Shown here: in pieces, positions 48,558 through 57,376 of the stretch | Position numbering within the stretch: position 1 is the stretch's first letter | Layout: every line of letters begins with the position of its first letter | Assembly: GCA_963701735.1 (NCBI GenBank) | Contig: CAVPBI010000019.1 | Span: forward strand, 372,001 to 436,000 | Origin: CAWABB01 sp963701735 | GTDB lineage: Bacteria > Bacteroidota > Ignavibacteria > UBA10030 > UBA6906 | Reading direction: 5' to 3' | DNA: 64,000 nt | Program-made: the position numbers and the translations under genes | Notes under the pieces: model-generated | Databases searched by the model: none | Told to the model about the DNA's origin: nothing | What the model saw: the letters and a program-made list of their open reading frames with translations, nothing else

Positions 48558-49832
48558 CAGGCCGACGGACGCCGCGCCGGAACTGTCCGGTGACGAGGCG
48601 TGGAACTTCTTCGCCAACGTCATGGACGGCGCCCTCTTCGCCTTCGCCATGAGCCTGGTCTCCATTCAGACGGTCCTCCCGATCTTCGTGCGCGACATGG
48701 GAGGCGGCAACGTCGCCGTCGGGTTGATCCCGGTGGTCTACACGCTCGGCTTCAATTTCCCTCAGTGGCTGATCGCCGGATACGCCCAGCGGCAGGTCCA
48801 TCTCAAGCCGTTGCTGCTGCGGACGGCGATGGGCCAGAGGGTGCCGTGGCTGTTGCTGGCGGTCGCGACCTATGCTGTGGTAGGGAACGTGAGCAGCGGG
48901 ACCGCGATCCCGATCTTCTTCGTCTTGCTGGCGCTGGCGGCGATCGGCGGCAGCCTGAATCTTCCCGTCTGGTTTGATCTGATCGCCTTCCTGACGCCGA
49001 TCCGGCGCCGGGGACGTCTGTTCGGATTCCGGACAATCCTCGGGGCCGCGCTCGGGCTGGCGGGAGGCGGTATCGTCACGTATGTGCTTCAGCGCTTCGC
49101 GTATCCGGACGGCTACGCGCTGCTGTTTCTGCTCTGCTTCGGCGTGATGCTGGTGTCGTATATGTTCCTTGTGAGTCTCCGGGAGGACAGGCGGGGGGGG
49201 ATCAGGGCCGGAGTTCCGAGAAGGAACGCGTCCGGCTGTCTCCCCTGAAGGTGCTCCGGACCGCCGGCAATTACAGAAATTTCCTCGTGGCTGATGCGTT
49301 GCAGACCAGCGCCTCCGTGGGCATCGCCTTTTACGCGGTTGATGCGACGGCGAAGTTCTCGCTCCCGAGCGCGTATGCCGGCATCTTCACGATCCTCATG
49401 ATGGTCGGCAGCATCACCGGCAGCGCGTTGTTCGGCTTTCTTGCGGACCGGCACGGTCACAAGTTGAACCTGCTTGTCGCCGCGGCCGCGACGACCGTGG
49501 GGAGCGTGGCGGCGCTTGTGGCGCCCGGCATTGAGGTGTATTCGATCGCATTCGTGACGGCGTCCCTGACGATCTCGCTCGTGATGATCTCGCGGCTCCC
49601 GTTCCTTGCGGAGCTCTCTCCGGAGGCCGAGCGGCCGAGCAGGGTGGCGATCGCCAGCATGTTGACGTCGCCGTTTGTTCTGACAGGACTCCTCGCGGGC
49701 TGGGTCGCGTCGCAGATCGGGTTCGTGCCCGTGTTCCTCGCGGCGGCCGGAATCGCGGCGATGGCTTTCTTCTGGCTTCTCTTCATGGTGAAAGAACCCC
49801 GCACAGGCCAATCATCCCCTGCGGCGGGATAA
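48550..49832 (+). CDS. major facilitator superfamily transporter, frame broken at a G8 run (49193-49200)
   Basis: The gene encodes about 427 residues with twelve predicted helices in two halves. It begins MDGALFAFAMSLVSIQTVLP. The second half includes LVADALQTSASVGIAFYAV and GFLADRHGHKLNLLVAAAAT. The two halves are in different frames separated by a run of eight G residues; adding one G would restore the frame (AGDQGRSSEKERVRLSPLKV). It presumably imports oligosaccharides for the surrounding hydrolases. The GTG start overlaps the GH42 stop. The poly-G could be a sequence error or a phase-variable tract. Confidence 0.82.
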
Positions 49833-49841
49833 GGGAGTGAC

Positions 49842-51200
49842 ATGGATATCGGACGGCTCCTCTCGACTCGGGCTCTGGTGATGCTGGCGTGCCTCTGCGC
49901 GCCGCTGGCGCCTTCCCTCATCGCGGGCGATGCGCGGTACAAGGCGGACCTGCTCCTTATCGTAGCCCATCCTGACGATGAAACGGCGGTGGGCGGCCAG
50001 CTGGCGCAGATGGTCTTCGACGGGGGGAAGCGGATTGCGGTCATCTACTGCAACCGCGGCACGGGCGGCGGGAACAACCAGGGGAAGGAGCAGGCGAAGG
50101 CCATGGGCCTCATGCGCGAGATCGAGGCTCGAAAGGCGCTCGCCGCATTCGGCATCACCAACTCGTGGTTCCTCAATGGCCGCGACACGCCCGGCCAGGA
50201 CGTCTTCCGGTCGCTGCAGAACTGGAATCACGGTGACATCCTGGAGGACGTCGTGCGCATCGTCCGGCTCACGCAGCCGGAGGTGATCGTGACATGGCTT
50301 CCGCAGATGGTTGCCGGCGAAAACCACGGCGATCACCAGGCGAGCGGGGTCATCGCGACCGAAGCGTTCGATCTCGCGGGCGATCCGACAGTATTCCCCG
50401 TGCAGGTGACGCCTGCGCGCGAGGCGACGGACATCGACAACGCGACAGACGGCCTGGAGCCGTGGCAGCCGAAGAAGCTGTACTTCGTATCCGATGCCTC
50501 AACGCCGGTGGTTGCGGAGGGTCCGGCCTTCGACCTCAAGGCGATCTCGCCGTCGCGCGGCCAGTCATATGCAAGGCTTGCCGCGGATCTCAGTGCTCAG
50601 CATCTGACGCAGGGCGACGTCGCCCATGCAGCGCTGGAGGGCCTGAAATCCGGCAACTTCGACAGGTACATCGACTATCACTCCAGGTTCCGGCTCATCT
50701 TCGGGAAGTCCGTGGTCCCGTGCTCACCGGCCGGGGACGTCTTCGATGGGACCTCCGGTCCGCCGGCCCCGTTCGTCCGCGTTCGCGGTTTCGTGCCGGA
50801 GCAGCGCAGCGGAGTCAGCATCGGCCTCGGGGGCGCCTACGCGTTTTACCGGAGCTTCTGGCCGGCCCACGGAATCGAGCGGATCGCACGGCTGGCAAAG
50901 TCCGAGCTCGAAGTGACGGCCGGGACGTACCTGCCGGTGCCGCTCGAGCTCTCGAATGCGACGTCGAACGAGGTGGAGATCACGCTGTCTGCCAGCGCGC
51001 CGCAGGGCTGGGAGGTGTCGGGTGGCGGCGTGTACCGGGTGCCTGCGCACACGGTGATCCCGGTGCAGACGTTTGCGCGGACCGCGGGAGAGCCGGCCGA
51101 TCGCCCGGTGCGCCTGGTATGGAAAGCCAGGACGTCCGCCGGCCCGATCGGCGAAGTCCCGATGGATGTGACACTTGCGGAATGGTCCCTCCCGCATTAG
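49842..51200 (+). CDS. PIG-L/LmbE-family deacetylase with C-terminal beta domain
   Basis: This 452-residue protein has an apparent signal peptide (about 1-28). The PIG-L zinc motif AHPDDE follows at about residues 47-52 (LLLIVAHPDDETAVGGQLAQ). The later zinc His is in GENHGDHQASG. Residues after about 360 add a beta-sandwich (TAGTYLPVPLELSNATSNE). PIG-L enzymes hydrolyse N-acetyl groups from GlcNAc-containing compounds or mycothiol-type conjugates. It starts 9 bases after the MFS gene in the same operon, so it may deacetylate an acetylated sugar or an acetyl-xylan oligosaccharide. That substrate role is inference. Confidence 0.82.
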   Translation: MDIGRLLSTRALVMLACLCAPLAPSLIAGDARYKADLLLIVAHPDDETAVGGQLAQMVFDGGKRIAVIYCNRGTGGGNNQGKEQAKAMGLMREIEARKALAAFGITNSWFLNGRDTPGQDVFRSLQNWNHGDILEDVVRIVRLTQPEVIVTWLPQMVAGENHGDHQASGVIATEAFDLAGDPTVFPVQVTPAREATDIDNATDGLEPWQPKKLYFVSDASTPVVAEGPAFDLKAISPSRGQSYARLAADLSAQHLTQGDVAHAALEGLKSGNFDRYIDYHSRFRLIFGKSVVPCSPAGDVFDGTSGPPAPFVRVRGFVPEQRSGVSIGLGGAYAFYRSFWPAHGIERIARLAKSELEVTAGTYLPVPLELSNATSNEVEITLSASAPQGWEVSGGGVYRVPAHTVIPVQTFARTAGEPADRPVRLVWKARTSAGPIGEVPMDVTLAEWSLPH

Positions 51201-51261
51201 ACGGTACGGACAGTTCCTTCGCGAAGGGTCAAATGATGAGCACTGGAGGGAGACATATCCG

Positions 51262-52954
51262 ATGCCTCGCGTAACTCGCAGGAAGTTCCTGAAGGACACG
51301 GCGTTCGCAGGCGTCGGTGCCGCGGTCGCGGCCGGCCCGGTTCTCTCGGCCCCTTCGATTCTGACCAGGCCGAGGGTCACGCCCCCGACGGGAGCCGGAG
51401 AACTCTGGTTCCGACCGCAGCTATGTTCAGCGCGGGAGAGGTCCGCACCTTCTCGAATGGGCGTACGCCTCGGACGAGAACTGGGACGCGTTCCATTCCG
51501 ATATCGCCTCGACAAAGGAGGGCGTGAAGATTGCGGACACGGAAGGGAAGAAGAAGTTCGGCATCGATGTCCGCTGGAACGTCGAGCCCTTCGGATATCT
51601 CTTCATCACCGCGGACAACGCCGGTGAGTTCTACGCTCTCCCCGCCGCCGGGAAGACCGCGGAGCTCAATCTGAATTACGAGCTGGCGCGGAGCCGCGTG
51701 GCGAGAAACCGCAGGCGCGTGAAGCTCCACCGCGCGAGCGGGTGGCAGCCGAACCGGGAGACGCAGGGGCTCATCGATCTTTCGGAGGGGTATCTCGAGG
51801 ACGCGGCGAAGGTCGTGTCCGCCGCGGCGAAGTGCGGCGAGCTGTCCCAGGCGGCGTTGCTGCACGCCCTCCGGGCGTCGGAAGCTCTCGAGCTCGACCA
51901 GGCCGTGTATGCGATCAACAAGCGCGGCAGGCGGAAGGATTTCCTGATCGGGTGCGATGCGCGCGGGTTCTACGAGATGGACAACGACAAGTTCCTCGAT
52001 ATGTTCTCCCGCCTCTTCAACTATGCGACGATCATGCACGTCTGGGAGAGCGGAGGGAACATCGAGGACTGGGAGCCGCGCGAGGGTGAGAAGCGGTACG
52101 CGATGCGCGACCATATGGTCAAGCAGCTCCGGTCGCGCTCCATCGCGGTCGAGGGACGGCCGCTGTTCTGGTTCCACAAGTGGGTGACCCCGGACTGGAT
52201 CAAGGCGAAGACATTTCCCGAATTGCTGAAGTACGTGGAGACGACGACCCGCGAGGTCGTGCGACACTACGGCGATGCCATGTACGCATGGGAGATCGTC
52301 AACGAGCTTCACGACTGGGCCAACGAGTGCCAGTTGAATCACGAGCAGACGATCGAGCTCACGCGCCTCGGCTGCGATGTCGCGAAGGCGGAGGCCCCCG
52401 GGGTCCATCGTCTGGTCAACAACTGCTGCCCGTATGCCGAGTACGTGCAGCTCAAGCAGTGGTCGGGCCAGGAAGCGAAGTATCCCCAGCGCACGCCGCT
52501 CCAGTTCACGAAGGACCTGGTCGACGCGGGGGTCGATTTCGACCTTGTCGGACAGCAGATGTACTTCCCGTACCGCGACCTGCAGGATATCATCATGCTG
52601 CTGGAGCGGTACGAGCAGTTCGGGAAGCCCCTCCAGATCTCCGAGATCGGGGCGCCGGGCGGGGTCACCGATTCCACGATCCGGCTCGGCAAATCGAAGT
52701 TCCCGACGGAGCCGCACATCTGGCGGAGGCCGTGGGACGAAGAACTCCAGGCCGACTGGCTGGAGGGGGTCTTCACGCTGGCCTACAGCAGGCCGTTCAT
52801 CGAGGCGGCGAACTGGTTCGATTTCGTGGACCCCTACTCGTACATCGAGAACGGCGGACTGCTTCGGTCGCCGGAGGGCGAAACAAAGGCGTCATATGAT
52901 CGCATGCAGCGGCTCGTCGACCGATGGAAGGCGCTGCCGGAGGGGAAATCGTGA
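51262..52954 (+). CDS. GH10-like endo-xylanase-type protein 1 (Tat signal), frame broken near 51418
   Basis: The gene encodes about 563 residues. A twin-arginine signal (MPRVTRRKFLKDTAFAGVGA) is followed, after an extra C near 51418, by an N-terminal beta-domain (IDVRWNVEPFGYLFITADNA). The GH10-type barrel contains the acid/base Glu in AWEIVNELHDWAN and the likely nucleophile in LQISEIGAPGG. GH10 enzymes cut beta-1,4-xylan. The nucleophile motif lacks the usual E-[LIY]-[DN] pattern, so family assignment is approximate. It is the first of three adjacent paralogues and starts 61 bases after the PIG-L gene. Confidence 0.78.
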
Positions 52955-52980
52955 GCATCCAATACCGCGAGGAGCATTGA

Positions 52981-54552
52981 ATGGCTGCACTGGCTGACAA
53001 GGGAACGCTGGTGTTCCGCCCGTACTACCCGCAGTCGGGCCGCGGGCCTCACCTGCTCGACTGGGCGTACTGCACCGACGCCGCCTGGGATTCATTCCCG
53101 TCGAACATCACCGCCACGAAGGACGGCGTGACCATCTCCGACACGGAAGGGCGGGACGCGTTCGGGATCAACGTGCGCTGGAACGTCGAGGGGTTCGGGT
53201 ACATCTTCATCACGGCCGACAATGCGGGTGAGTTCTACCGGCTGCCGGCATCCGGCACGAAGACGCTCAACCTGGCCTTCGAGCTGCTCAGGAGCCGAGT
53301 GGCGAGGAACGCAAGGCGCCTGGCGATGCACCGCGCGCAGGGGTGGATGCCATCCCGCGAGGTGCAGGCATACGTCGCGCTGTCCGAGGGATACCAGGAG
53401 GACGCTCGCAAGGCGGAATCTGACGGCGAACGGTGCGCTGCCCTTTCGCAGACCGGCCTCTACTATGCGATGTGGGTGAGCGAGAAGATCGAGCTCGAGG
53501 CTGCCCGGCACGCGATCGCCGCGAGGGGATTCAGGCAGGGGTTCTACACGGGATGCGACGCGAGGGGGTACTTCCAGATGGACGTGGAGTTGTTCCTGGA
53601 GATATTCCCCCAACTCTTCAACTATGCGACGATCACGTACTACTTGAAGGCCGGCGTGTTCGAGGACTTCGAGCCGGTCGAGGGGCAGAAACAGTTCGCA
53701 TTGCGCGACGCCCTTTTCGCCGAGCTGAAGAAACGGAACATCGTCGTCGAGGGGCGACCGCTCTGGTGGTCGTACAAGACCACGACGCCGGACTGGCTGC
53801 GCGGGAAGAACTACGATCAGGTCCGGACCTATCTCGAGAAGCACGTCAAGACGGTGGTGGGCCACTACGGCGACGGGATGTATGCGTGGGAGGTCGTGAA
53901 TGAATTCCACGACTGGGCGAACGAGTGCAGGCTGAAGCCCGACCAGATCATCGAGCTGACGCGCCTGGCCTGCGACGTCGCGCGCGACACCGCGCCAAAG
54001 GTGAAGCGCCTCATCAACAACTGCGCGCCGTTCGCGGAGTACGTGCAGCTGAGGAAGATGACAGAGCTGGACGCGTTCTATCCGCAGCGCACGCCGTACC
54101 AGTTCGTGCGCCAGCTCAAGGAGGCGGGGGTCGATTTCGACATCACAGGCATCCAGATGTACTTCCCGTACCGGGATCTCGCCGATACGCTCATTCTCAT
54201 CGAGAAGTTCGAGGGGATCGGGAAGACGATCCAACTTACCGAGGTGGGCGCCTCCTCCGGACCGAGCGAGGATTCCATCAGGACGGGCAAGCTGCCCCTG
54301 TCGTTCGAGCCGTACATCTGGCACCGGCAGTGGGACGACGAGAACCAGGCCGATTGGATGGAGGGCCTGTACACGCTGGCATACAGCCGGCCGTTGATCG
54401 AGGCGGTGAACTGGTACGATTTCGTGGACCCCTACTCCTGGATCCCATCGGGCGGATTCCTCCGCTCGCCGAAGGGGGAGAAGAAGCCGCTCGTCGACCG
54501 ATTCATGAAAATGCACAACGAATGGAAGGAGCTGGGCAAGAAGTCCCAATAG
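52981..54552 (+). CDS. GH10-like protein 2 (no signal peptide)
   Basis: This 523-residue protein is collinear with the genes before and after it, but its N-terminus (MAALADKGTLVFRPYYPQSG) lacks a signal. The N-terminal beta-domain is about residues 10-110, a helical region about 105-185, and the GH10-type barrel about 190-515. The acid/base Glu308 is in WEVVNEFHDWAN and the likely nucleophile Glu421 in IQLTEVGASS. GAGGAG precedes the ATG. The missing signal suggests a cytoplasmic enzyme acting on imported oligosaccharides, whereas its neighbours would be exported. It could also be mis-started through a frame break upstream. Confidence 0.8.
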   Translation: MAALADKGTLVFRPYYPQSGRGPHLLDWAYCTDAAWDSFPSNITATKDGVTISDTEGRDAFGINVRWNVEGFGYIFITADNAGEFYRLPASGTKTLNLAFELLRSRVARNARRLAMHRAQGWMPSREVQAYVALSEGYQEDARKAESDGERCAALSQTGLYYAMWVSEKIELEAARHAIAARGFRQGFYTGCDARGYFQMDVELFLEIFPQLFNYATITYYLKAGVFEDFEPVEGQKQFALRDALFAELKKRNIVVEGRPLWWSYKTTTPDWLRGKNYDQVRTYLEKHVKTVVGHYGDGMYAWEVVNEFHDWANECRLKPDQIIELTRLACDVARDTAPKVKRLINNCAPFAEYVQLRKMTELDAFYPQRTPYQFVRQLKEAGVDFDITGIQMYFPYRDLADTLILIEKFEGIGKTIQLTEVGASSGPSEDSIRTGKLPLSFEPYIWHRQWDDENQADWMEGLYTLAYSRPLIEAVNWYDFVDPYSWIPSGGFLRSPKGEKKPLVDRFMKMHNEWKELGKKSQ

Positions 54553-54568
54553 CGCCCGGAAACCACAC

Positions 54569-56218
54569 ATGTCCATCCTTACTCGCAGAACGTTCCTGAA
54601 ATCCGGCGCCATGGGCGCTGCTGCCTTCGGGCTTCACTCCGCCATCGGGGGACCGACCCGGCTCTGGGCAGGGCCTCCGCGGGATCTCGTGTTCCGCCCG
54701 TATCCCCACCCCTCCATGCCGGCGATGTCGTTCGCCTATCTGACGGACGAGACGGAGGATCCATTCCTGTCCTCGACCGCCGTCCGCCCCGAGGGGATTG
54801 TCACCGGAGAGGAGGCGGGCAAGAAGAAGTTCTCGGTGAATGCCCGGTGGTACGTGGAAGGATTCGGCTACATCTGGCTGGGGGCCGACAACGCCGGGCG
54901 ATTCTTCGATCGGGAATCGTCCGTCCGCGGGGATCAGTTCAATCTCAACTATGAGTTCGCGCGATCGAGGGAGGCTCGCAACCGGAAGGTCCGTGCGCAG
55001 TACGAGGCTGCGGGAACGGCCTTCTCAGGGGAGGTGAAGCATCTGATGGACCTCTCAAGCGAGCTCCTGGAGGACGCAACCCGCCAGCAGTCCAACGGCG
55101 AGCGGTGCGCGAAGTTCTCGGACAAGTCGCTGCTCTGGGCTCTGCACGCCGGCGAGGCGCTCGAGCTGGAGCATGCGCGGTCCGTGATTGCCGCAAAGCC
55201 GAGGAAAGACAAGGTGTGGTTCGGATGCGAGACGCGTCAGTACGTCTGGGCCAAGCACGAGGACTTCACGAAGCGGTTCGCCGAGCTCTTCAACTTCGCG
55301 ACCGTGACGCACTACGTCTGGGACACCTGGTACGAGCTGTTCGAGCCGAGCGAAGGAGTGTACAACTGGGGGATCAAGGACAACATCGTCAACTGGCTGA
55401 TGCGCAACGACATCACGATCCAGGGGCGGCCGTTGTTCTGGTTCCATCCGACGGTGACGCCGGAGTGGCTGAAGAACAAGAACTTCGACCAGGTGCGCGC
55501 CTACGTTGACACGCACACGCGGAACGTCCTCAACCACTACGGCGACAAGGTGCTGCAGTGGGAGATCGTGAACGAGTTCCACGACTGGGCGAACATCCAC
55601 GACTTCAGCCCCGAGCAGATCACGCAGATCGTGCGGCAGGCGTGCGATCGGACGAAGGAAGTGAACCCGAAGGTGGTGCGGATTCTCAACAACTGCTGCC
55701 CGTGGGCCGACTACGTGGCGCGCGGCCGCAAGGCGCGGATGCCGGCGACACGGCCGGGCCGCTCGCCCCGGAAGTTCCTGCAGGATCTCCAGGAGGCCGG
55801 CGTGGACTACGACGTGCTCGGCATCCAGATCTACTTCCCGCAGCGGGACCTGTCCGACATCGCGCGACTTCTGGAACGGCTGGCGGTGTTCGGGAAGCCG
55901 ATCTACATCACCGAGATCGGGGCGAGCTCCAACCTGATCGCGCCAACCAACACCGGGGCGATCACCGGCAGCGCCGAAGAGCCGTATGCCTGGCACCGGC
56001 ACTGGGACGAGGACCTGCAGGCCGACTGGCTCGAGCAGGTCTATACGATCTACTACAGCAAGCCGTACATCAAGGCGATCAACTGGTACGACTTCGCGGA
56101 CTTCCGTCCGTTCATCATCAACGGCGGACTGATCCGCGAAGACGCGACCGTCAAGCGATCATTCAATCGAATGAAGACGCTTCTGGAGTCCTGGAATTCA
56201 CTTCCGTCACGAGGATAA
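54569..56218 (+). CDS. GH10-like protein 3 (Tat signal)
   Basis: This 549-residue protein has a Tat signal (MSILTRRTFLKSGAMGAAAF). The N-terminal domain is about residues 36-130. The GH10-type barrel has the acid/base Glu336 in WEIVNEFHDWAN and the likely nucleophile Glu449 in PIYITEIGASSN. It shares the VFRPYP start and ADWLE/INWYDF barrel motifs with the two genes before it. It probably works on the same polysaccharide as the first copy but with different subsite residues. The UroD-like gene starts 6 bases after the stop. Confidence 0.82.
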   Translation: MSILTRRTFLKSGAMGAAAFGLHSAIGGPTRLWAGPPRDLVFRPYPHPSMPAMSFAYLTDETEDPFLSSTAVRPEGIVTGEEAGKKKFSVNARWYVEGFGYIWLGADNAGRFFDRESSVRGDQFNLNYEFARSREARNRKVRAQYEAAGTAFSGEVKHLMDLSSELLEDATRQQSNGERCAKFSDKSLLWALHAGEALELEHARSVIAAKPRKDKVWFGCETRQYVWAKHEDFTKRFAELFNFATVTHYVWDTWYELFEPSEGVYNWGIKDNIVNWLMRNDITIQGRPLFWFHPTVTPEWLKNKNFDQVRAYVDTHTRNVLNHYGDKVLQWEIVNEFHDWANIHDFSPEQITQIVRQACDRTKEVNPKVVRILNNCCPWADYVARGRKARMPATRPGRSPRKFLQDLQEAGVDYDVLGIQIYFPQRDLSDIARLLERLAVFGKPIYITEIGASSNLIAPTNTGAITGSAEEPYAWHRHWDEDLQADWLEQVYTIYYSKPYIKAINWYDFADFRPFIINGGLIREDATVKRSFNRMKTLLESWNSLPSRG

Positions 56219-56224
56219 GCAGCG

Positions 56225-57376
56225 ATGACCCGCAAGGAACGGCTTCTCACCACGTTTCGCGGCGGCAAGGCCGACCACGTGCCGGCCTGTCCCGATATTT
56301 CGGTCATGGTCCCTGCCCGGCTCACAAAGAGGCCGTTTTACGAGCTTTTTCTGGATGGCCGGGAGCACAACGGGTGGACTTCGGCCACCTACTCCGAGGC
56401 GTACGTGGATGCGGTCAAGTATTTCGGCATCGATGGCTGGTACATCTACGGCGGGCTGAAAGAACAGCCGTGCGCCCGACGCGCCCGAGTTCACCGAGAC
56501 GGTCGAGAGCCGGCCAGAGGGCAAGCTTGTTTCGCGAATATGCAGGACGCCGCTGGGCGAGCTGACGGAGAAGGAAATGTTCTTTGCTGACGAACCCCCC
56601 TGGCGGGAAGATAAGCCGGTGAAGGATCTCCGGCGAGACTTTCCCCGGCTGAAGGCGCTATGTCGGATCGGGACCCTACAGCATGGGACACGGAGTACAA
56701 GGACAGCCACCGGATCGGCGACCTGGGCGTCTATGTCGGCATGGTCCCCGTGTTTCAGGACTGGTGGTTTCACCACCGCAACGGAGGATTCGACCGGTGC
56801 ATACAGGATTTCGTCGACGAGCCGGAGTTCATGGAAGACGTTCACTCCTTCTGGATGGAGTGGGCGCTCGCGTATGTGCGGGCGATGATCGCGGCAAAAC
56901 CGGACGAGATCATGCTCGGTGGATCGAGCGCAAGCTTGAGCATCAGCTCCCCGTCGTTCTTCAAGCGGTTCGAGCTGCCGTTCATCCAGCAGGCGTCGAA
57001 GCTCTGCAAGCAGGCCGGTATTCTCTCGCATCTGCACGTCTGCGGGAGATCATGGAAGCTTGTCGAGATCGTCGCCGAGCATACCGACGTGGACGTCATG
57101 GAGCCGATGGAGGAGCCGCCGGGAGGAGATGTCGATCTTGCCGAGGCCCGTCGCCGGGTCGGGAAGAAGATGTGCATCAAGGGGAACATCAACACGTTTG
57201 ATTTCATGCTGAACGCCACACCGGAGCAGGTAAAGGAGAAGTGCAAGCGCGCGATCGACGCCGCGGCGGCGGACGGGGGGTATGTCCTCTCTACGGGCGA
57301 TCAGTGCGGGCGCGACACGCCCGACGCGAACATCTTCGCGATGGTGGAAGTAGCAGAGACGTATGGGAAATACTGA
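56225..57376 (+). CDS. UroD-superfamily methyltransferase-like protein (MtaA/MtbA type), frames broken near 56465 and 56660
   Basis: The gene encodes about 383 residues after two breaks that cancel. It begins MTRKERLLTTFRGGKADHVP and later has FKRFELPFIQQASKLCKQAG. The zinc-type motif H-x-C...C occurs as LHVCGRS and TGDQCGRDTP near the C-terminus, as in MtaA, MtbA and related corrinoid methyltransferases. Uroporphyrinogen decarboxylases lack that motif, and no other haem gene is here. It may move a methyl group between a corrinoid protein and a thiol or tetrahydrofolate. It lies between glycoside hydrolases; the corrinoid protein and RACo-like activator at 16.5-19.7 kb are plausible partners. 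Confidence 0.72.

Noticed and set aside
45423..48665. 1080-codon open frame on the minus strand
   Set aside because: It lies opposite the well-supported isomerase and GH42 genes, has low-complexity Arg/Pro/His-rich sequence and no family resemblance. It is a GC-rich antisense shadow.
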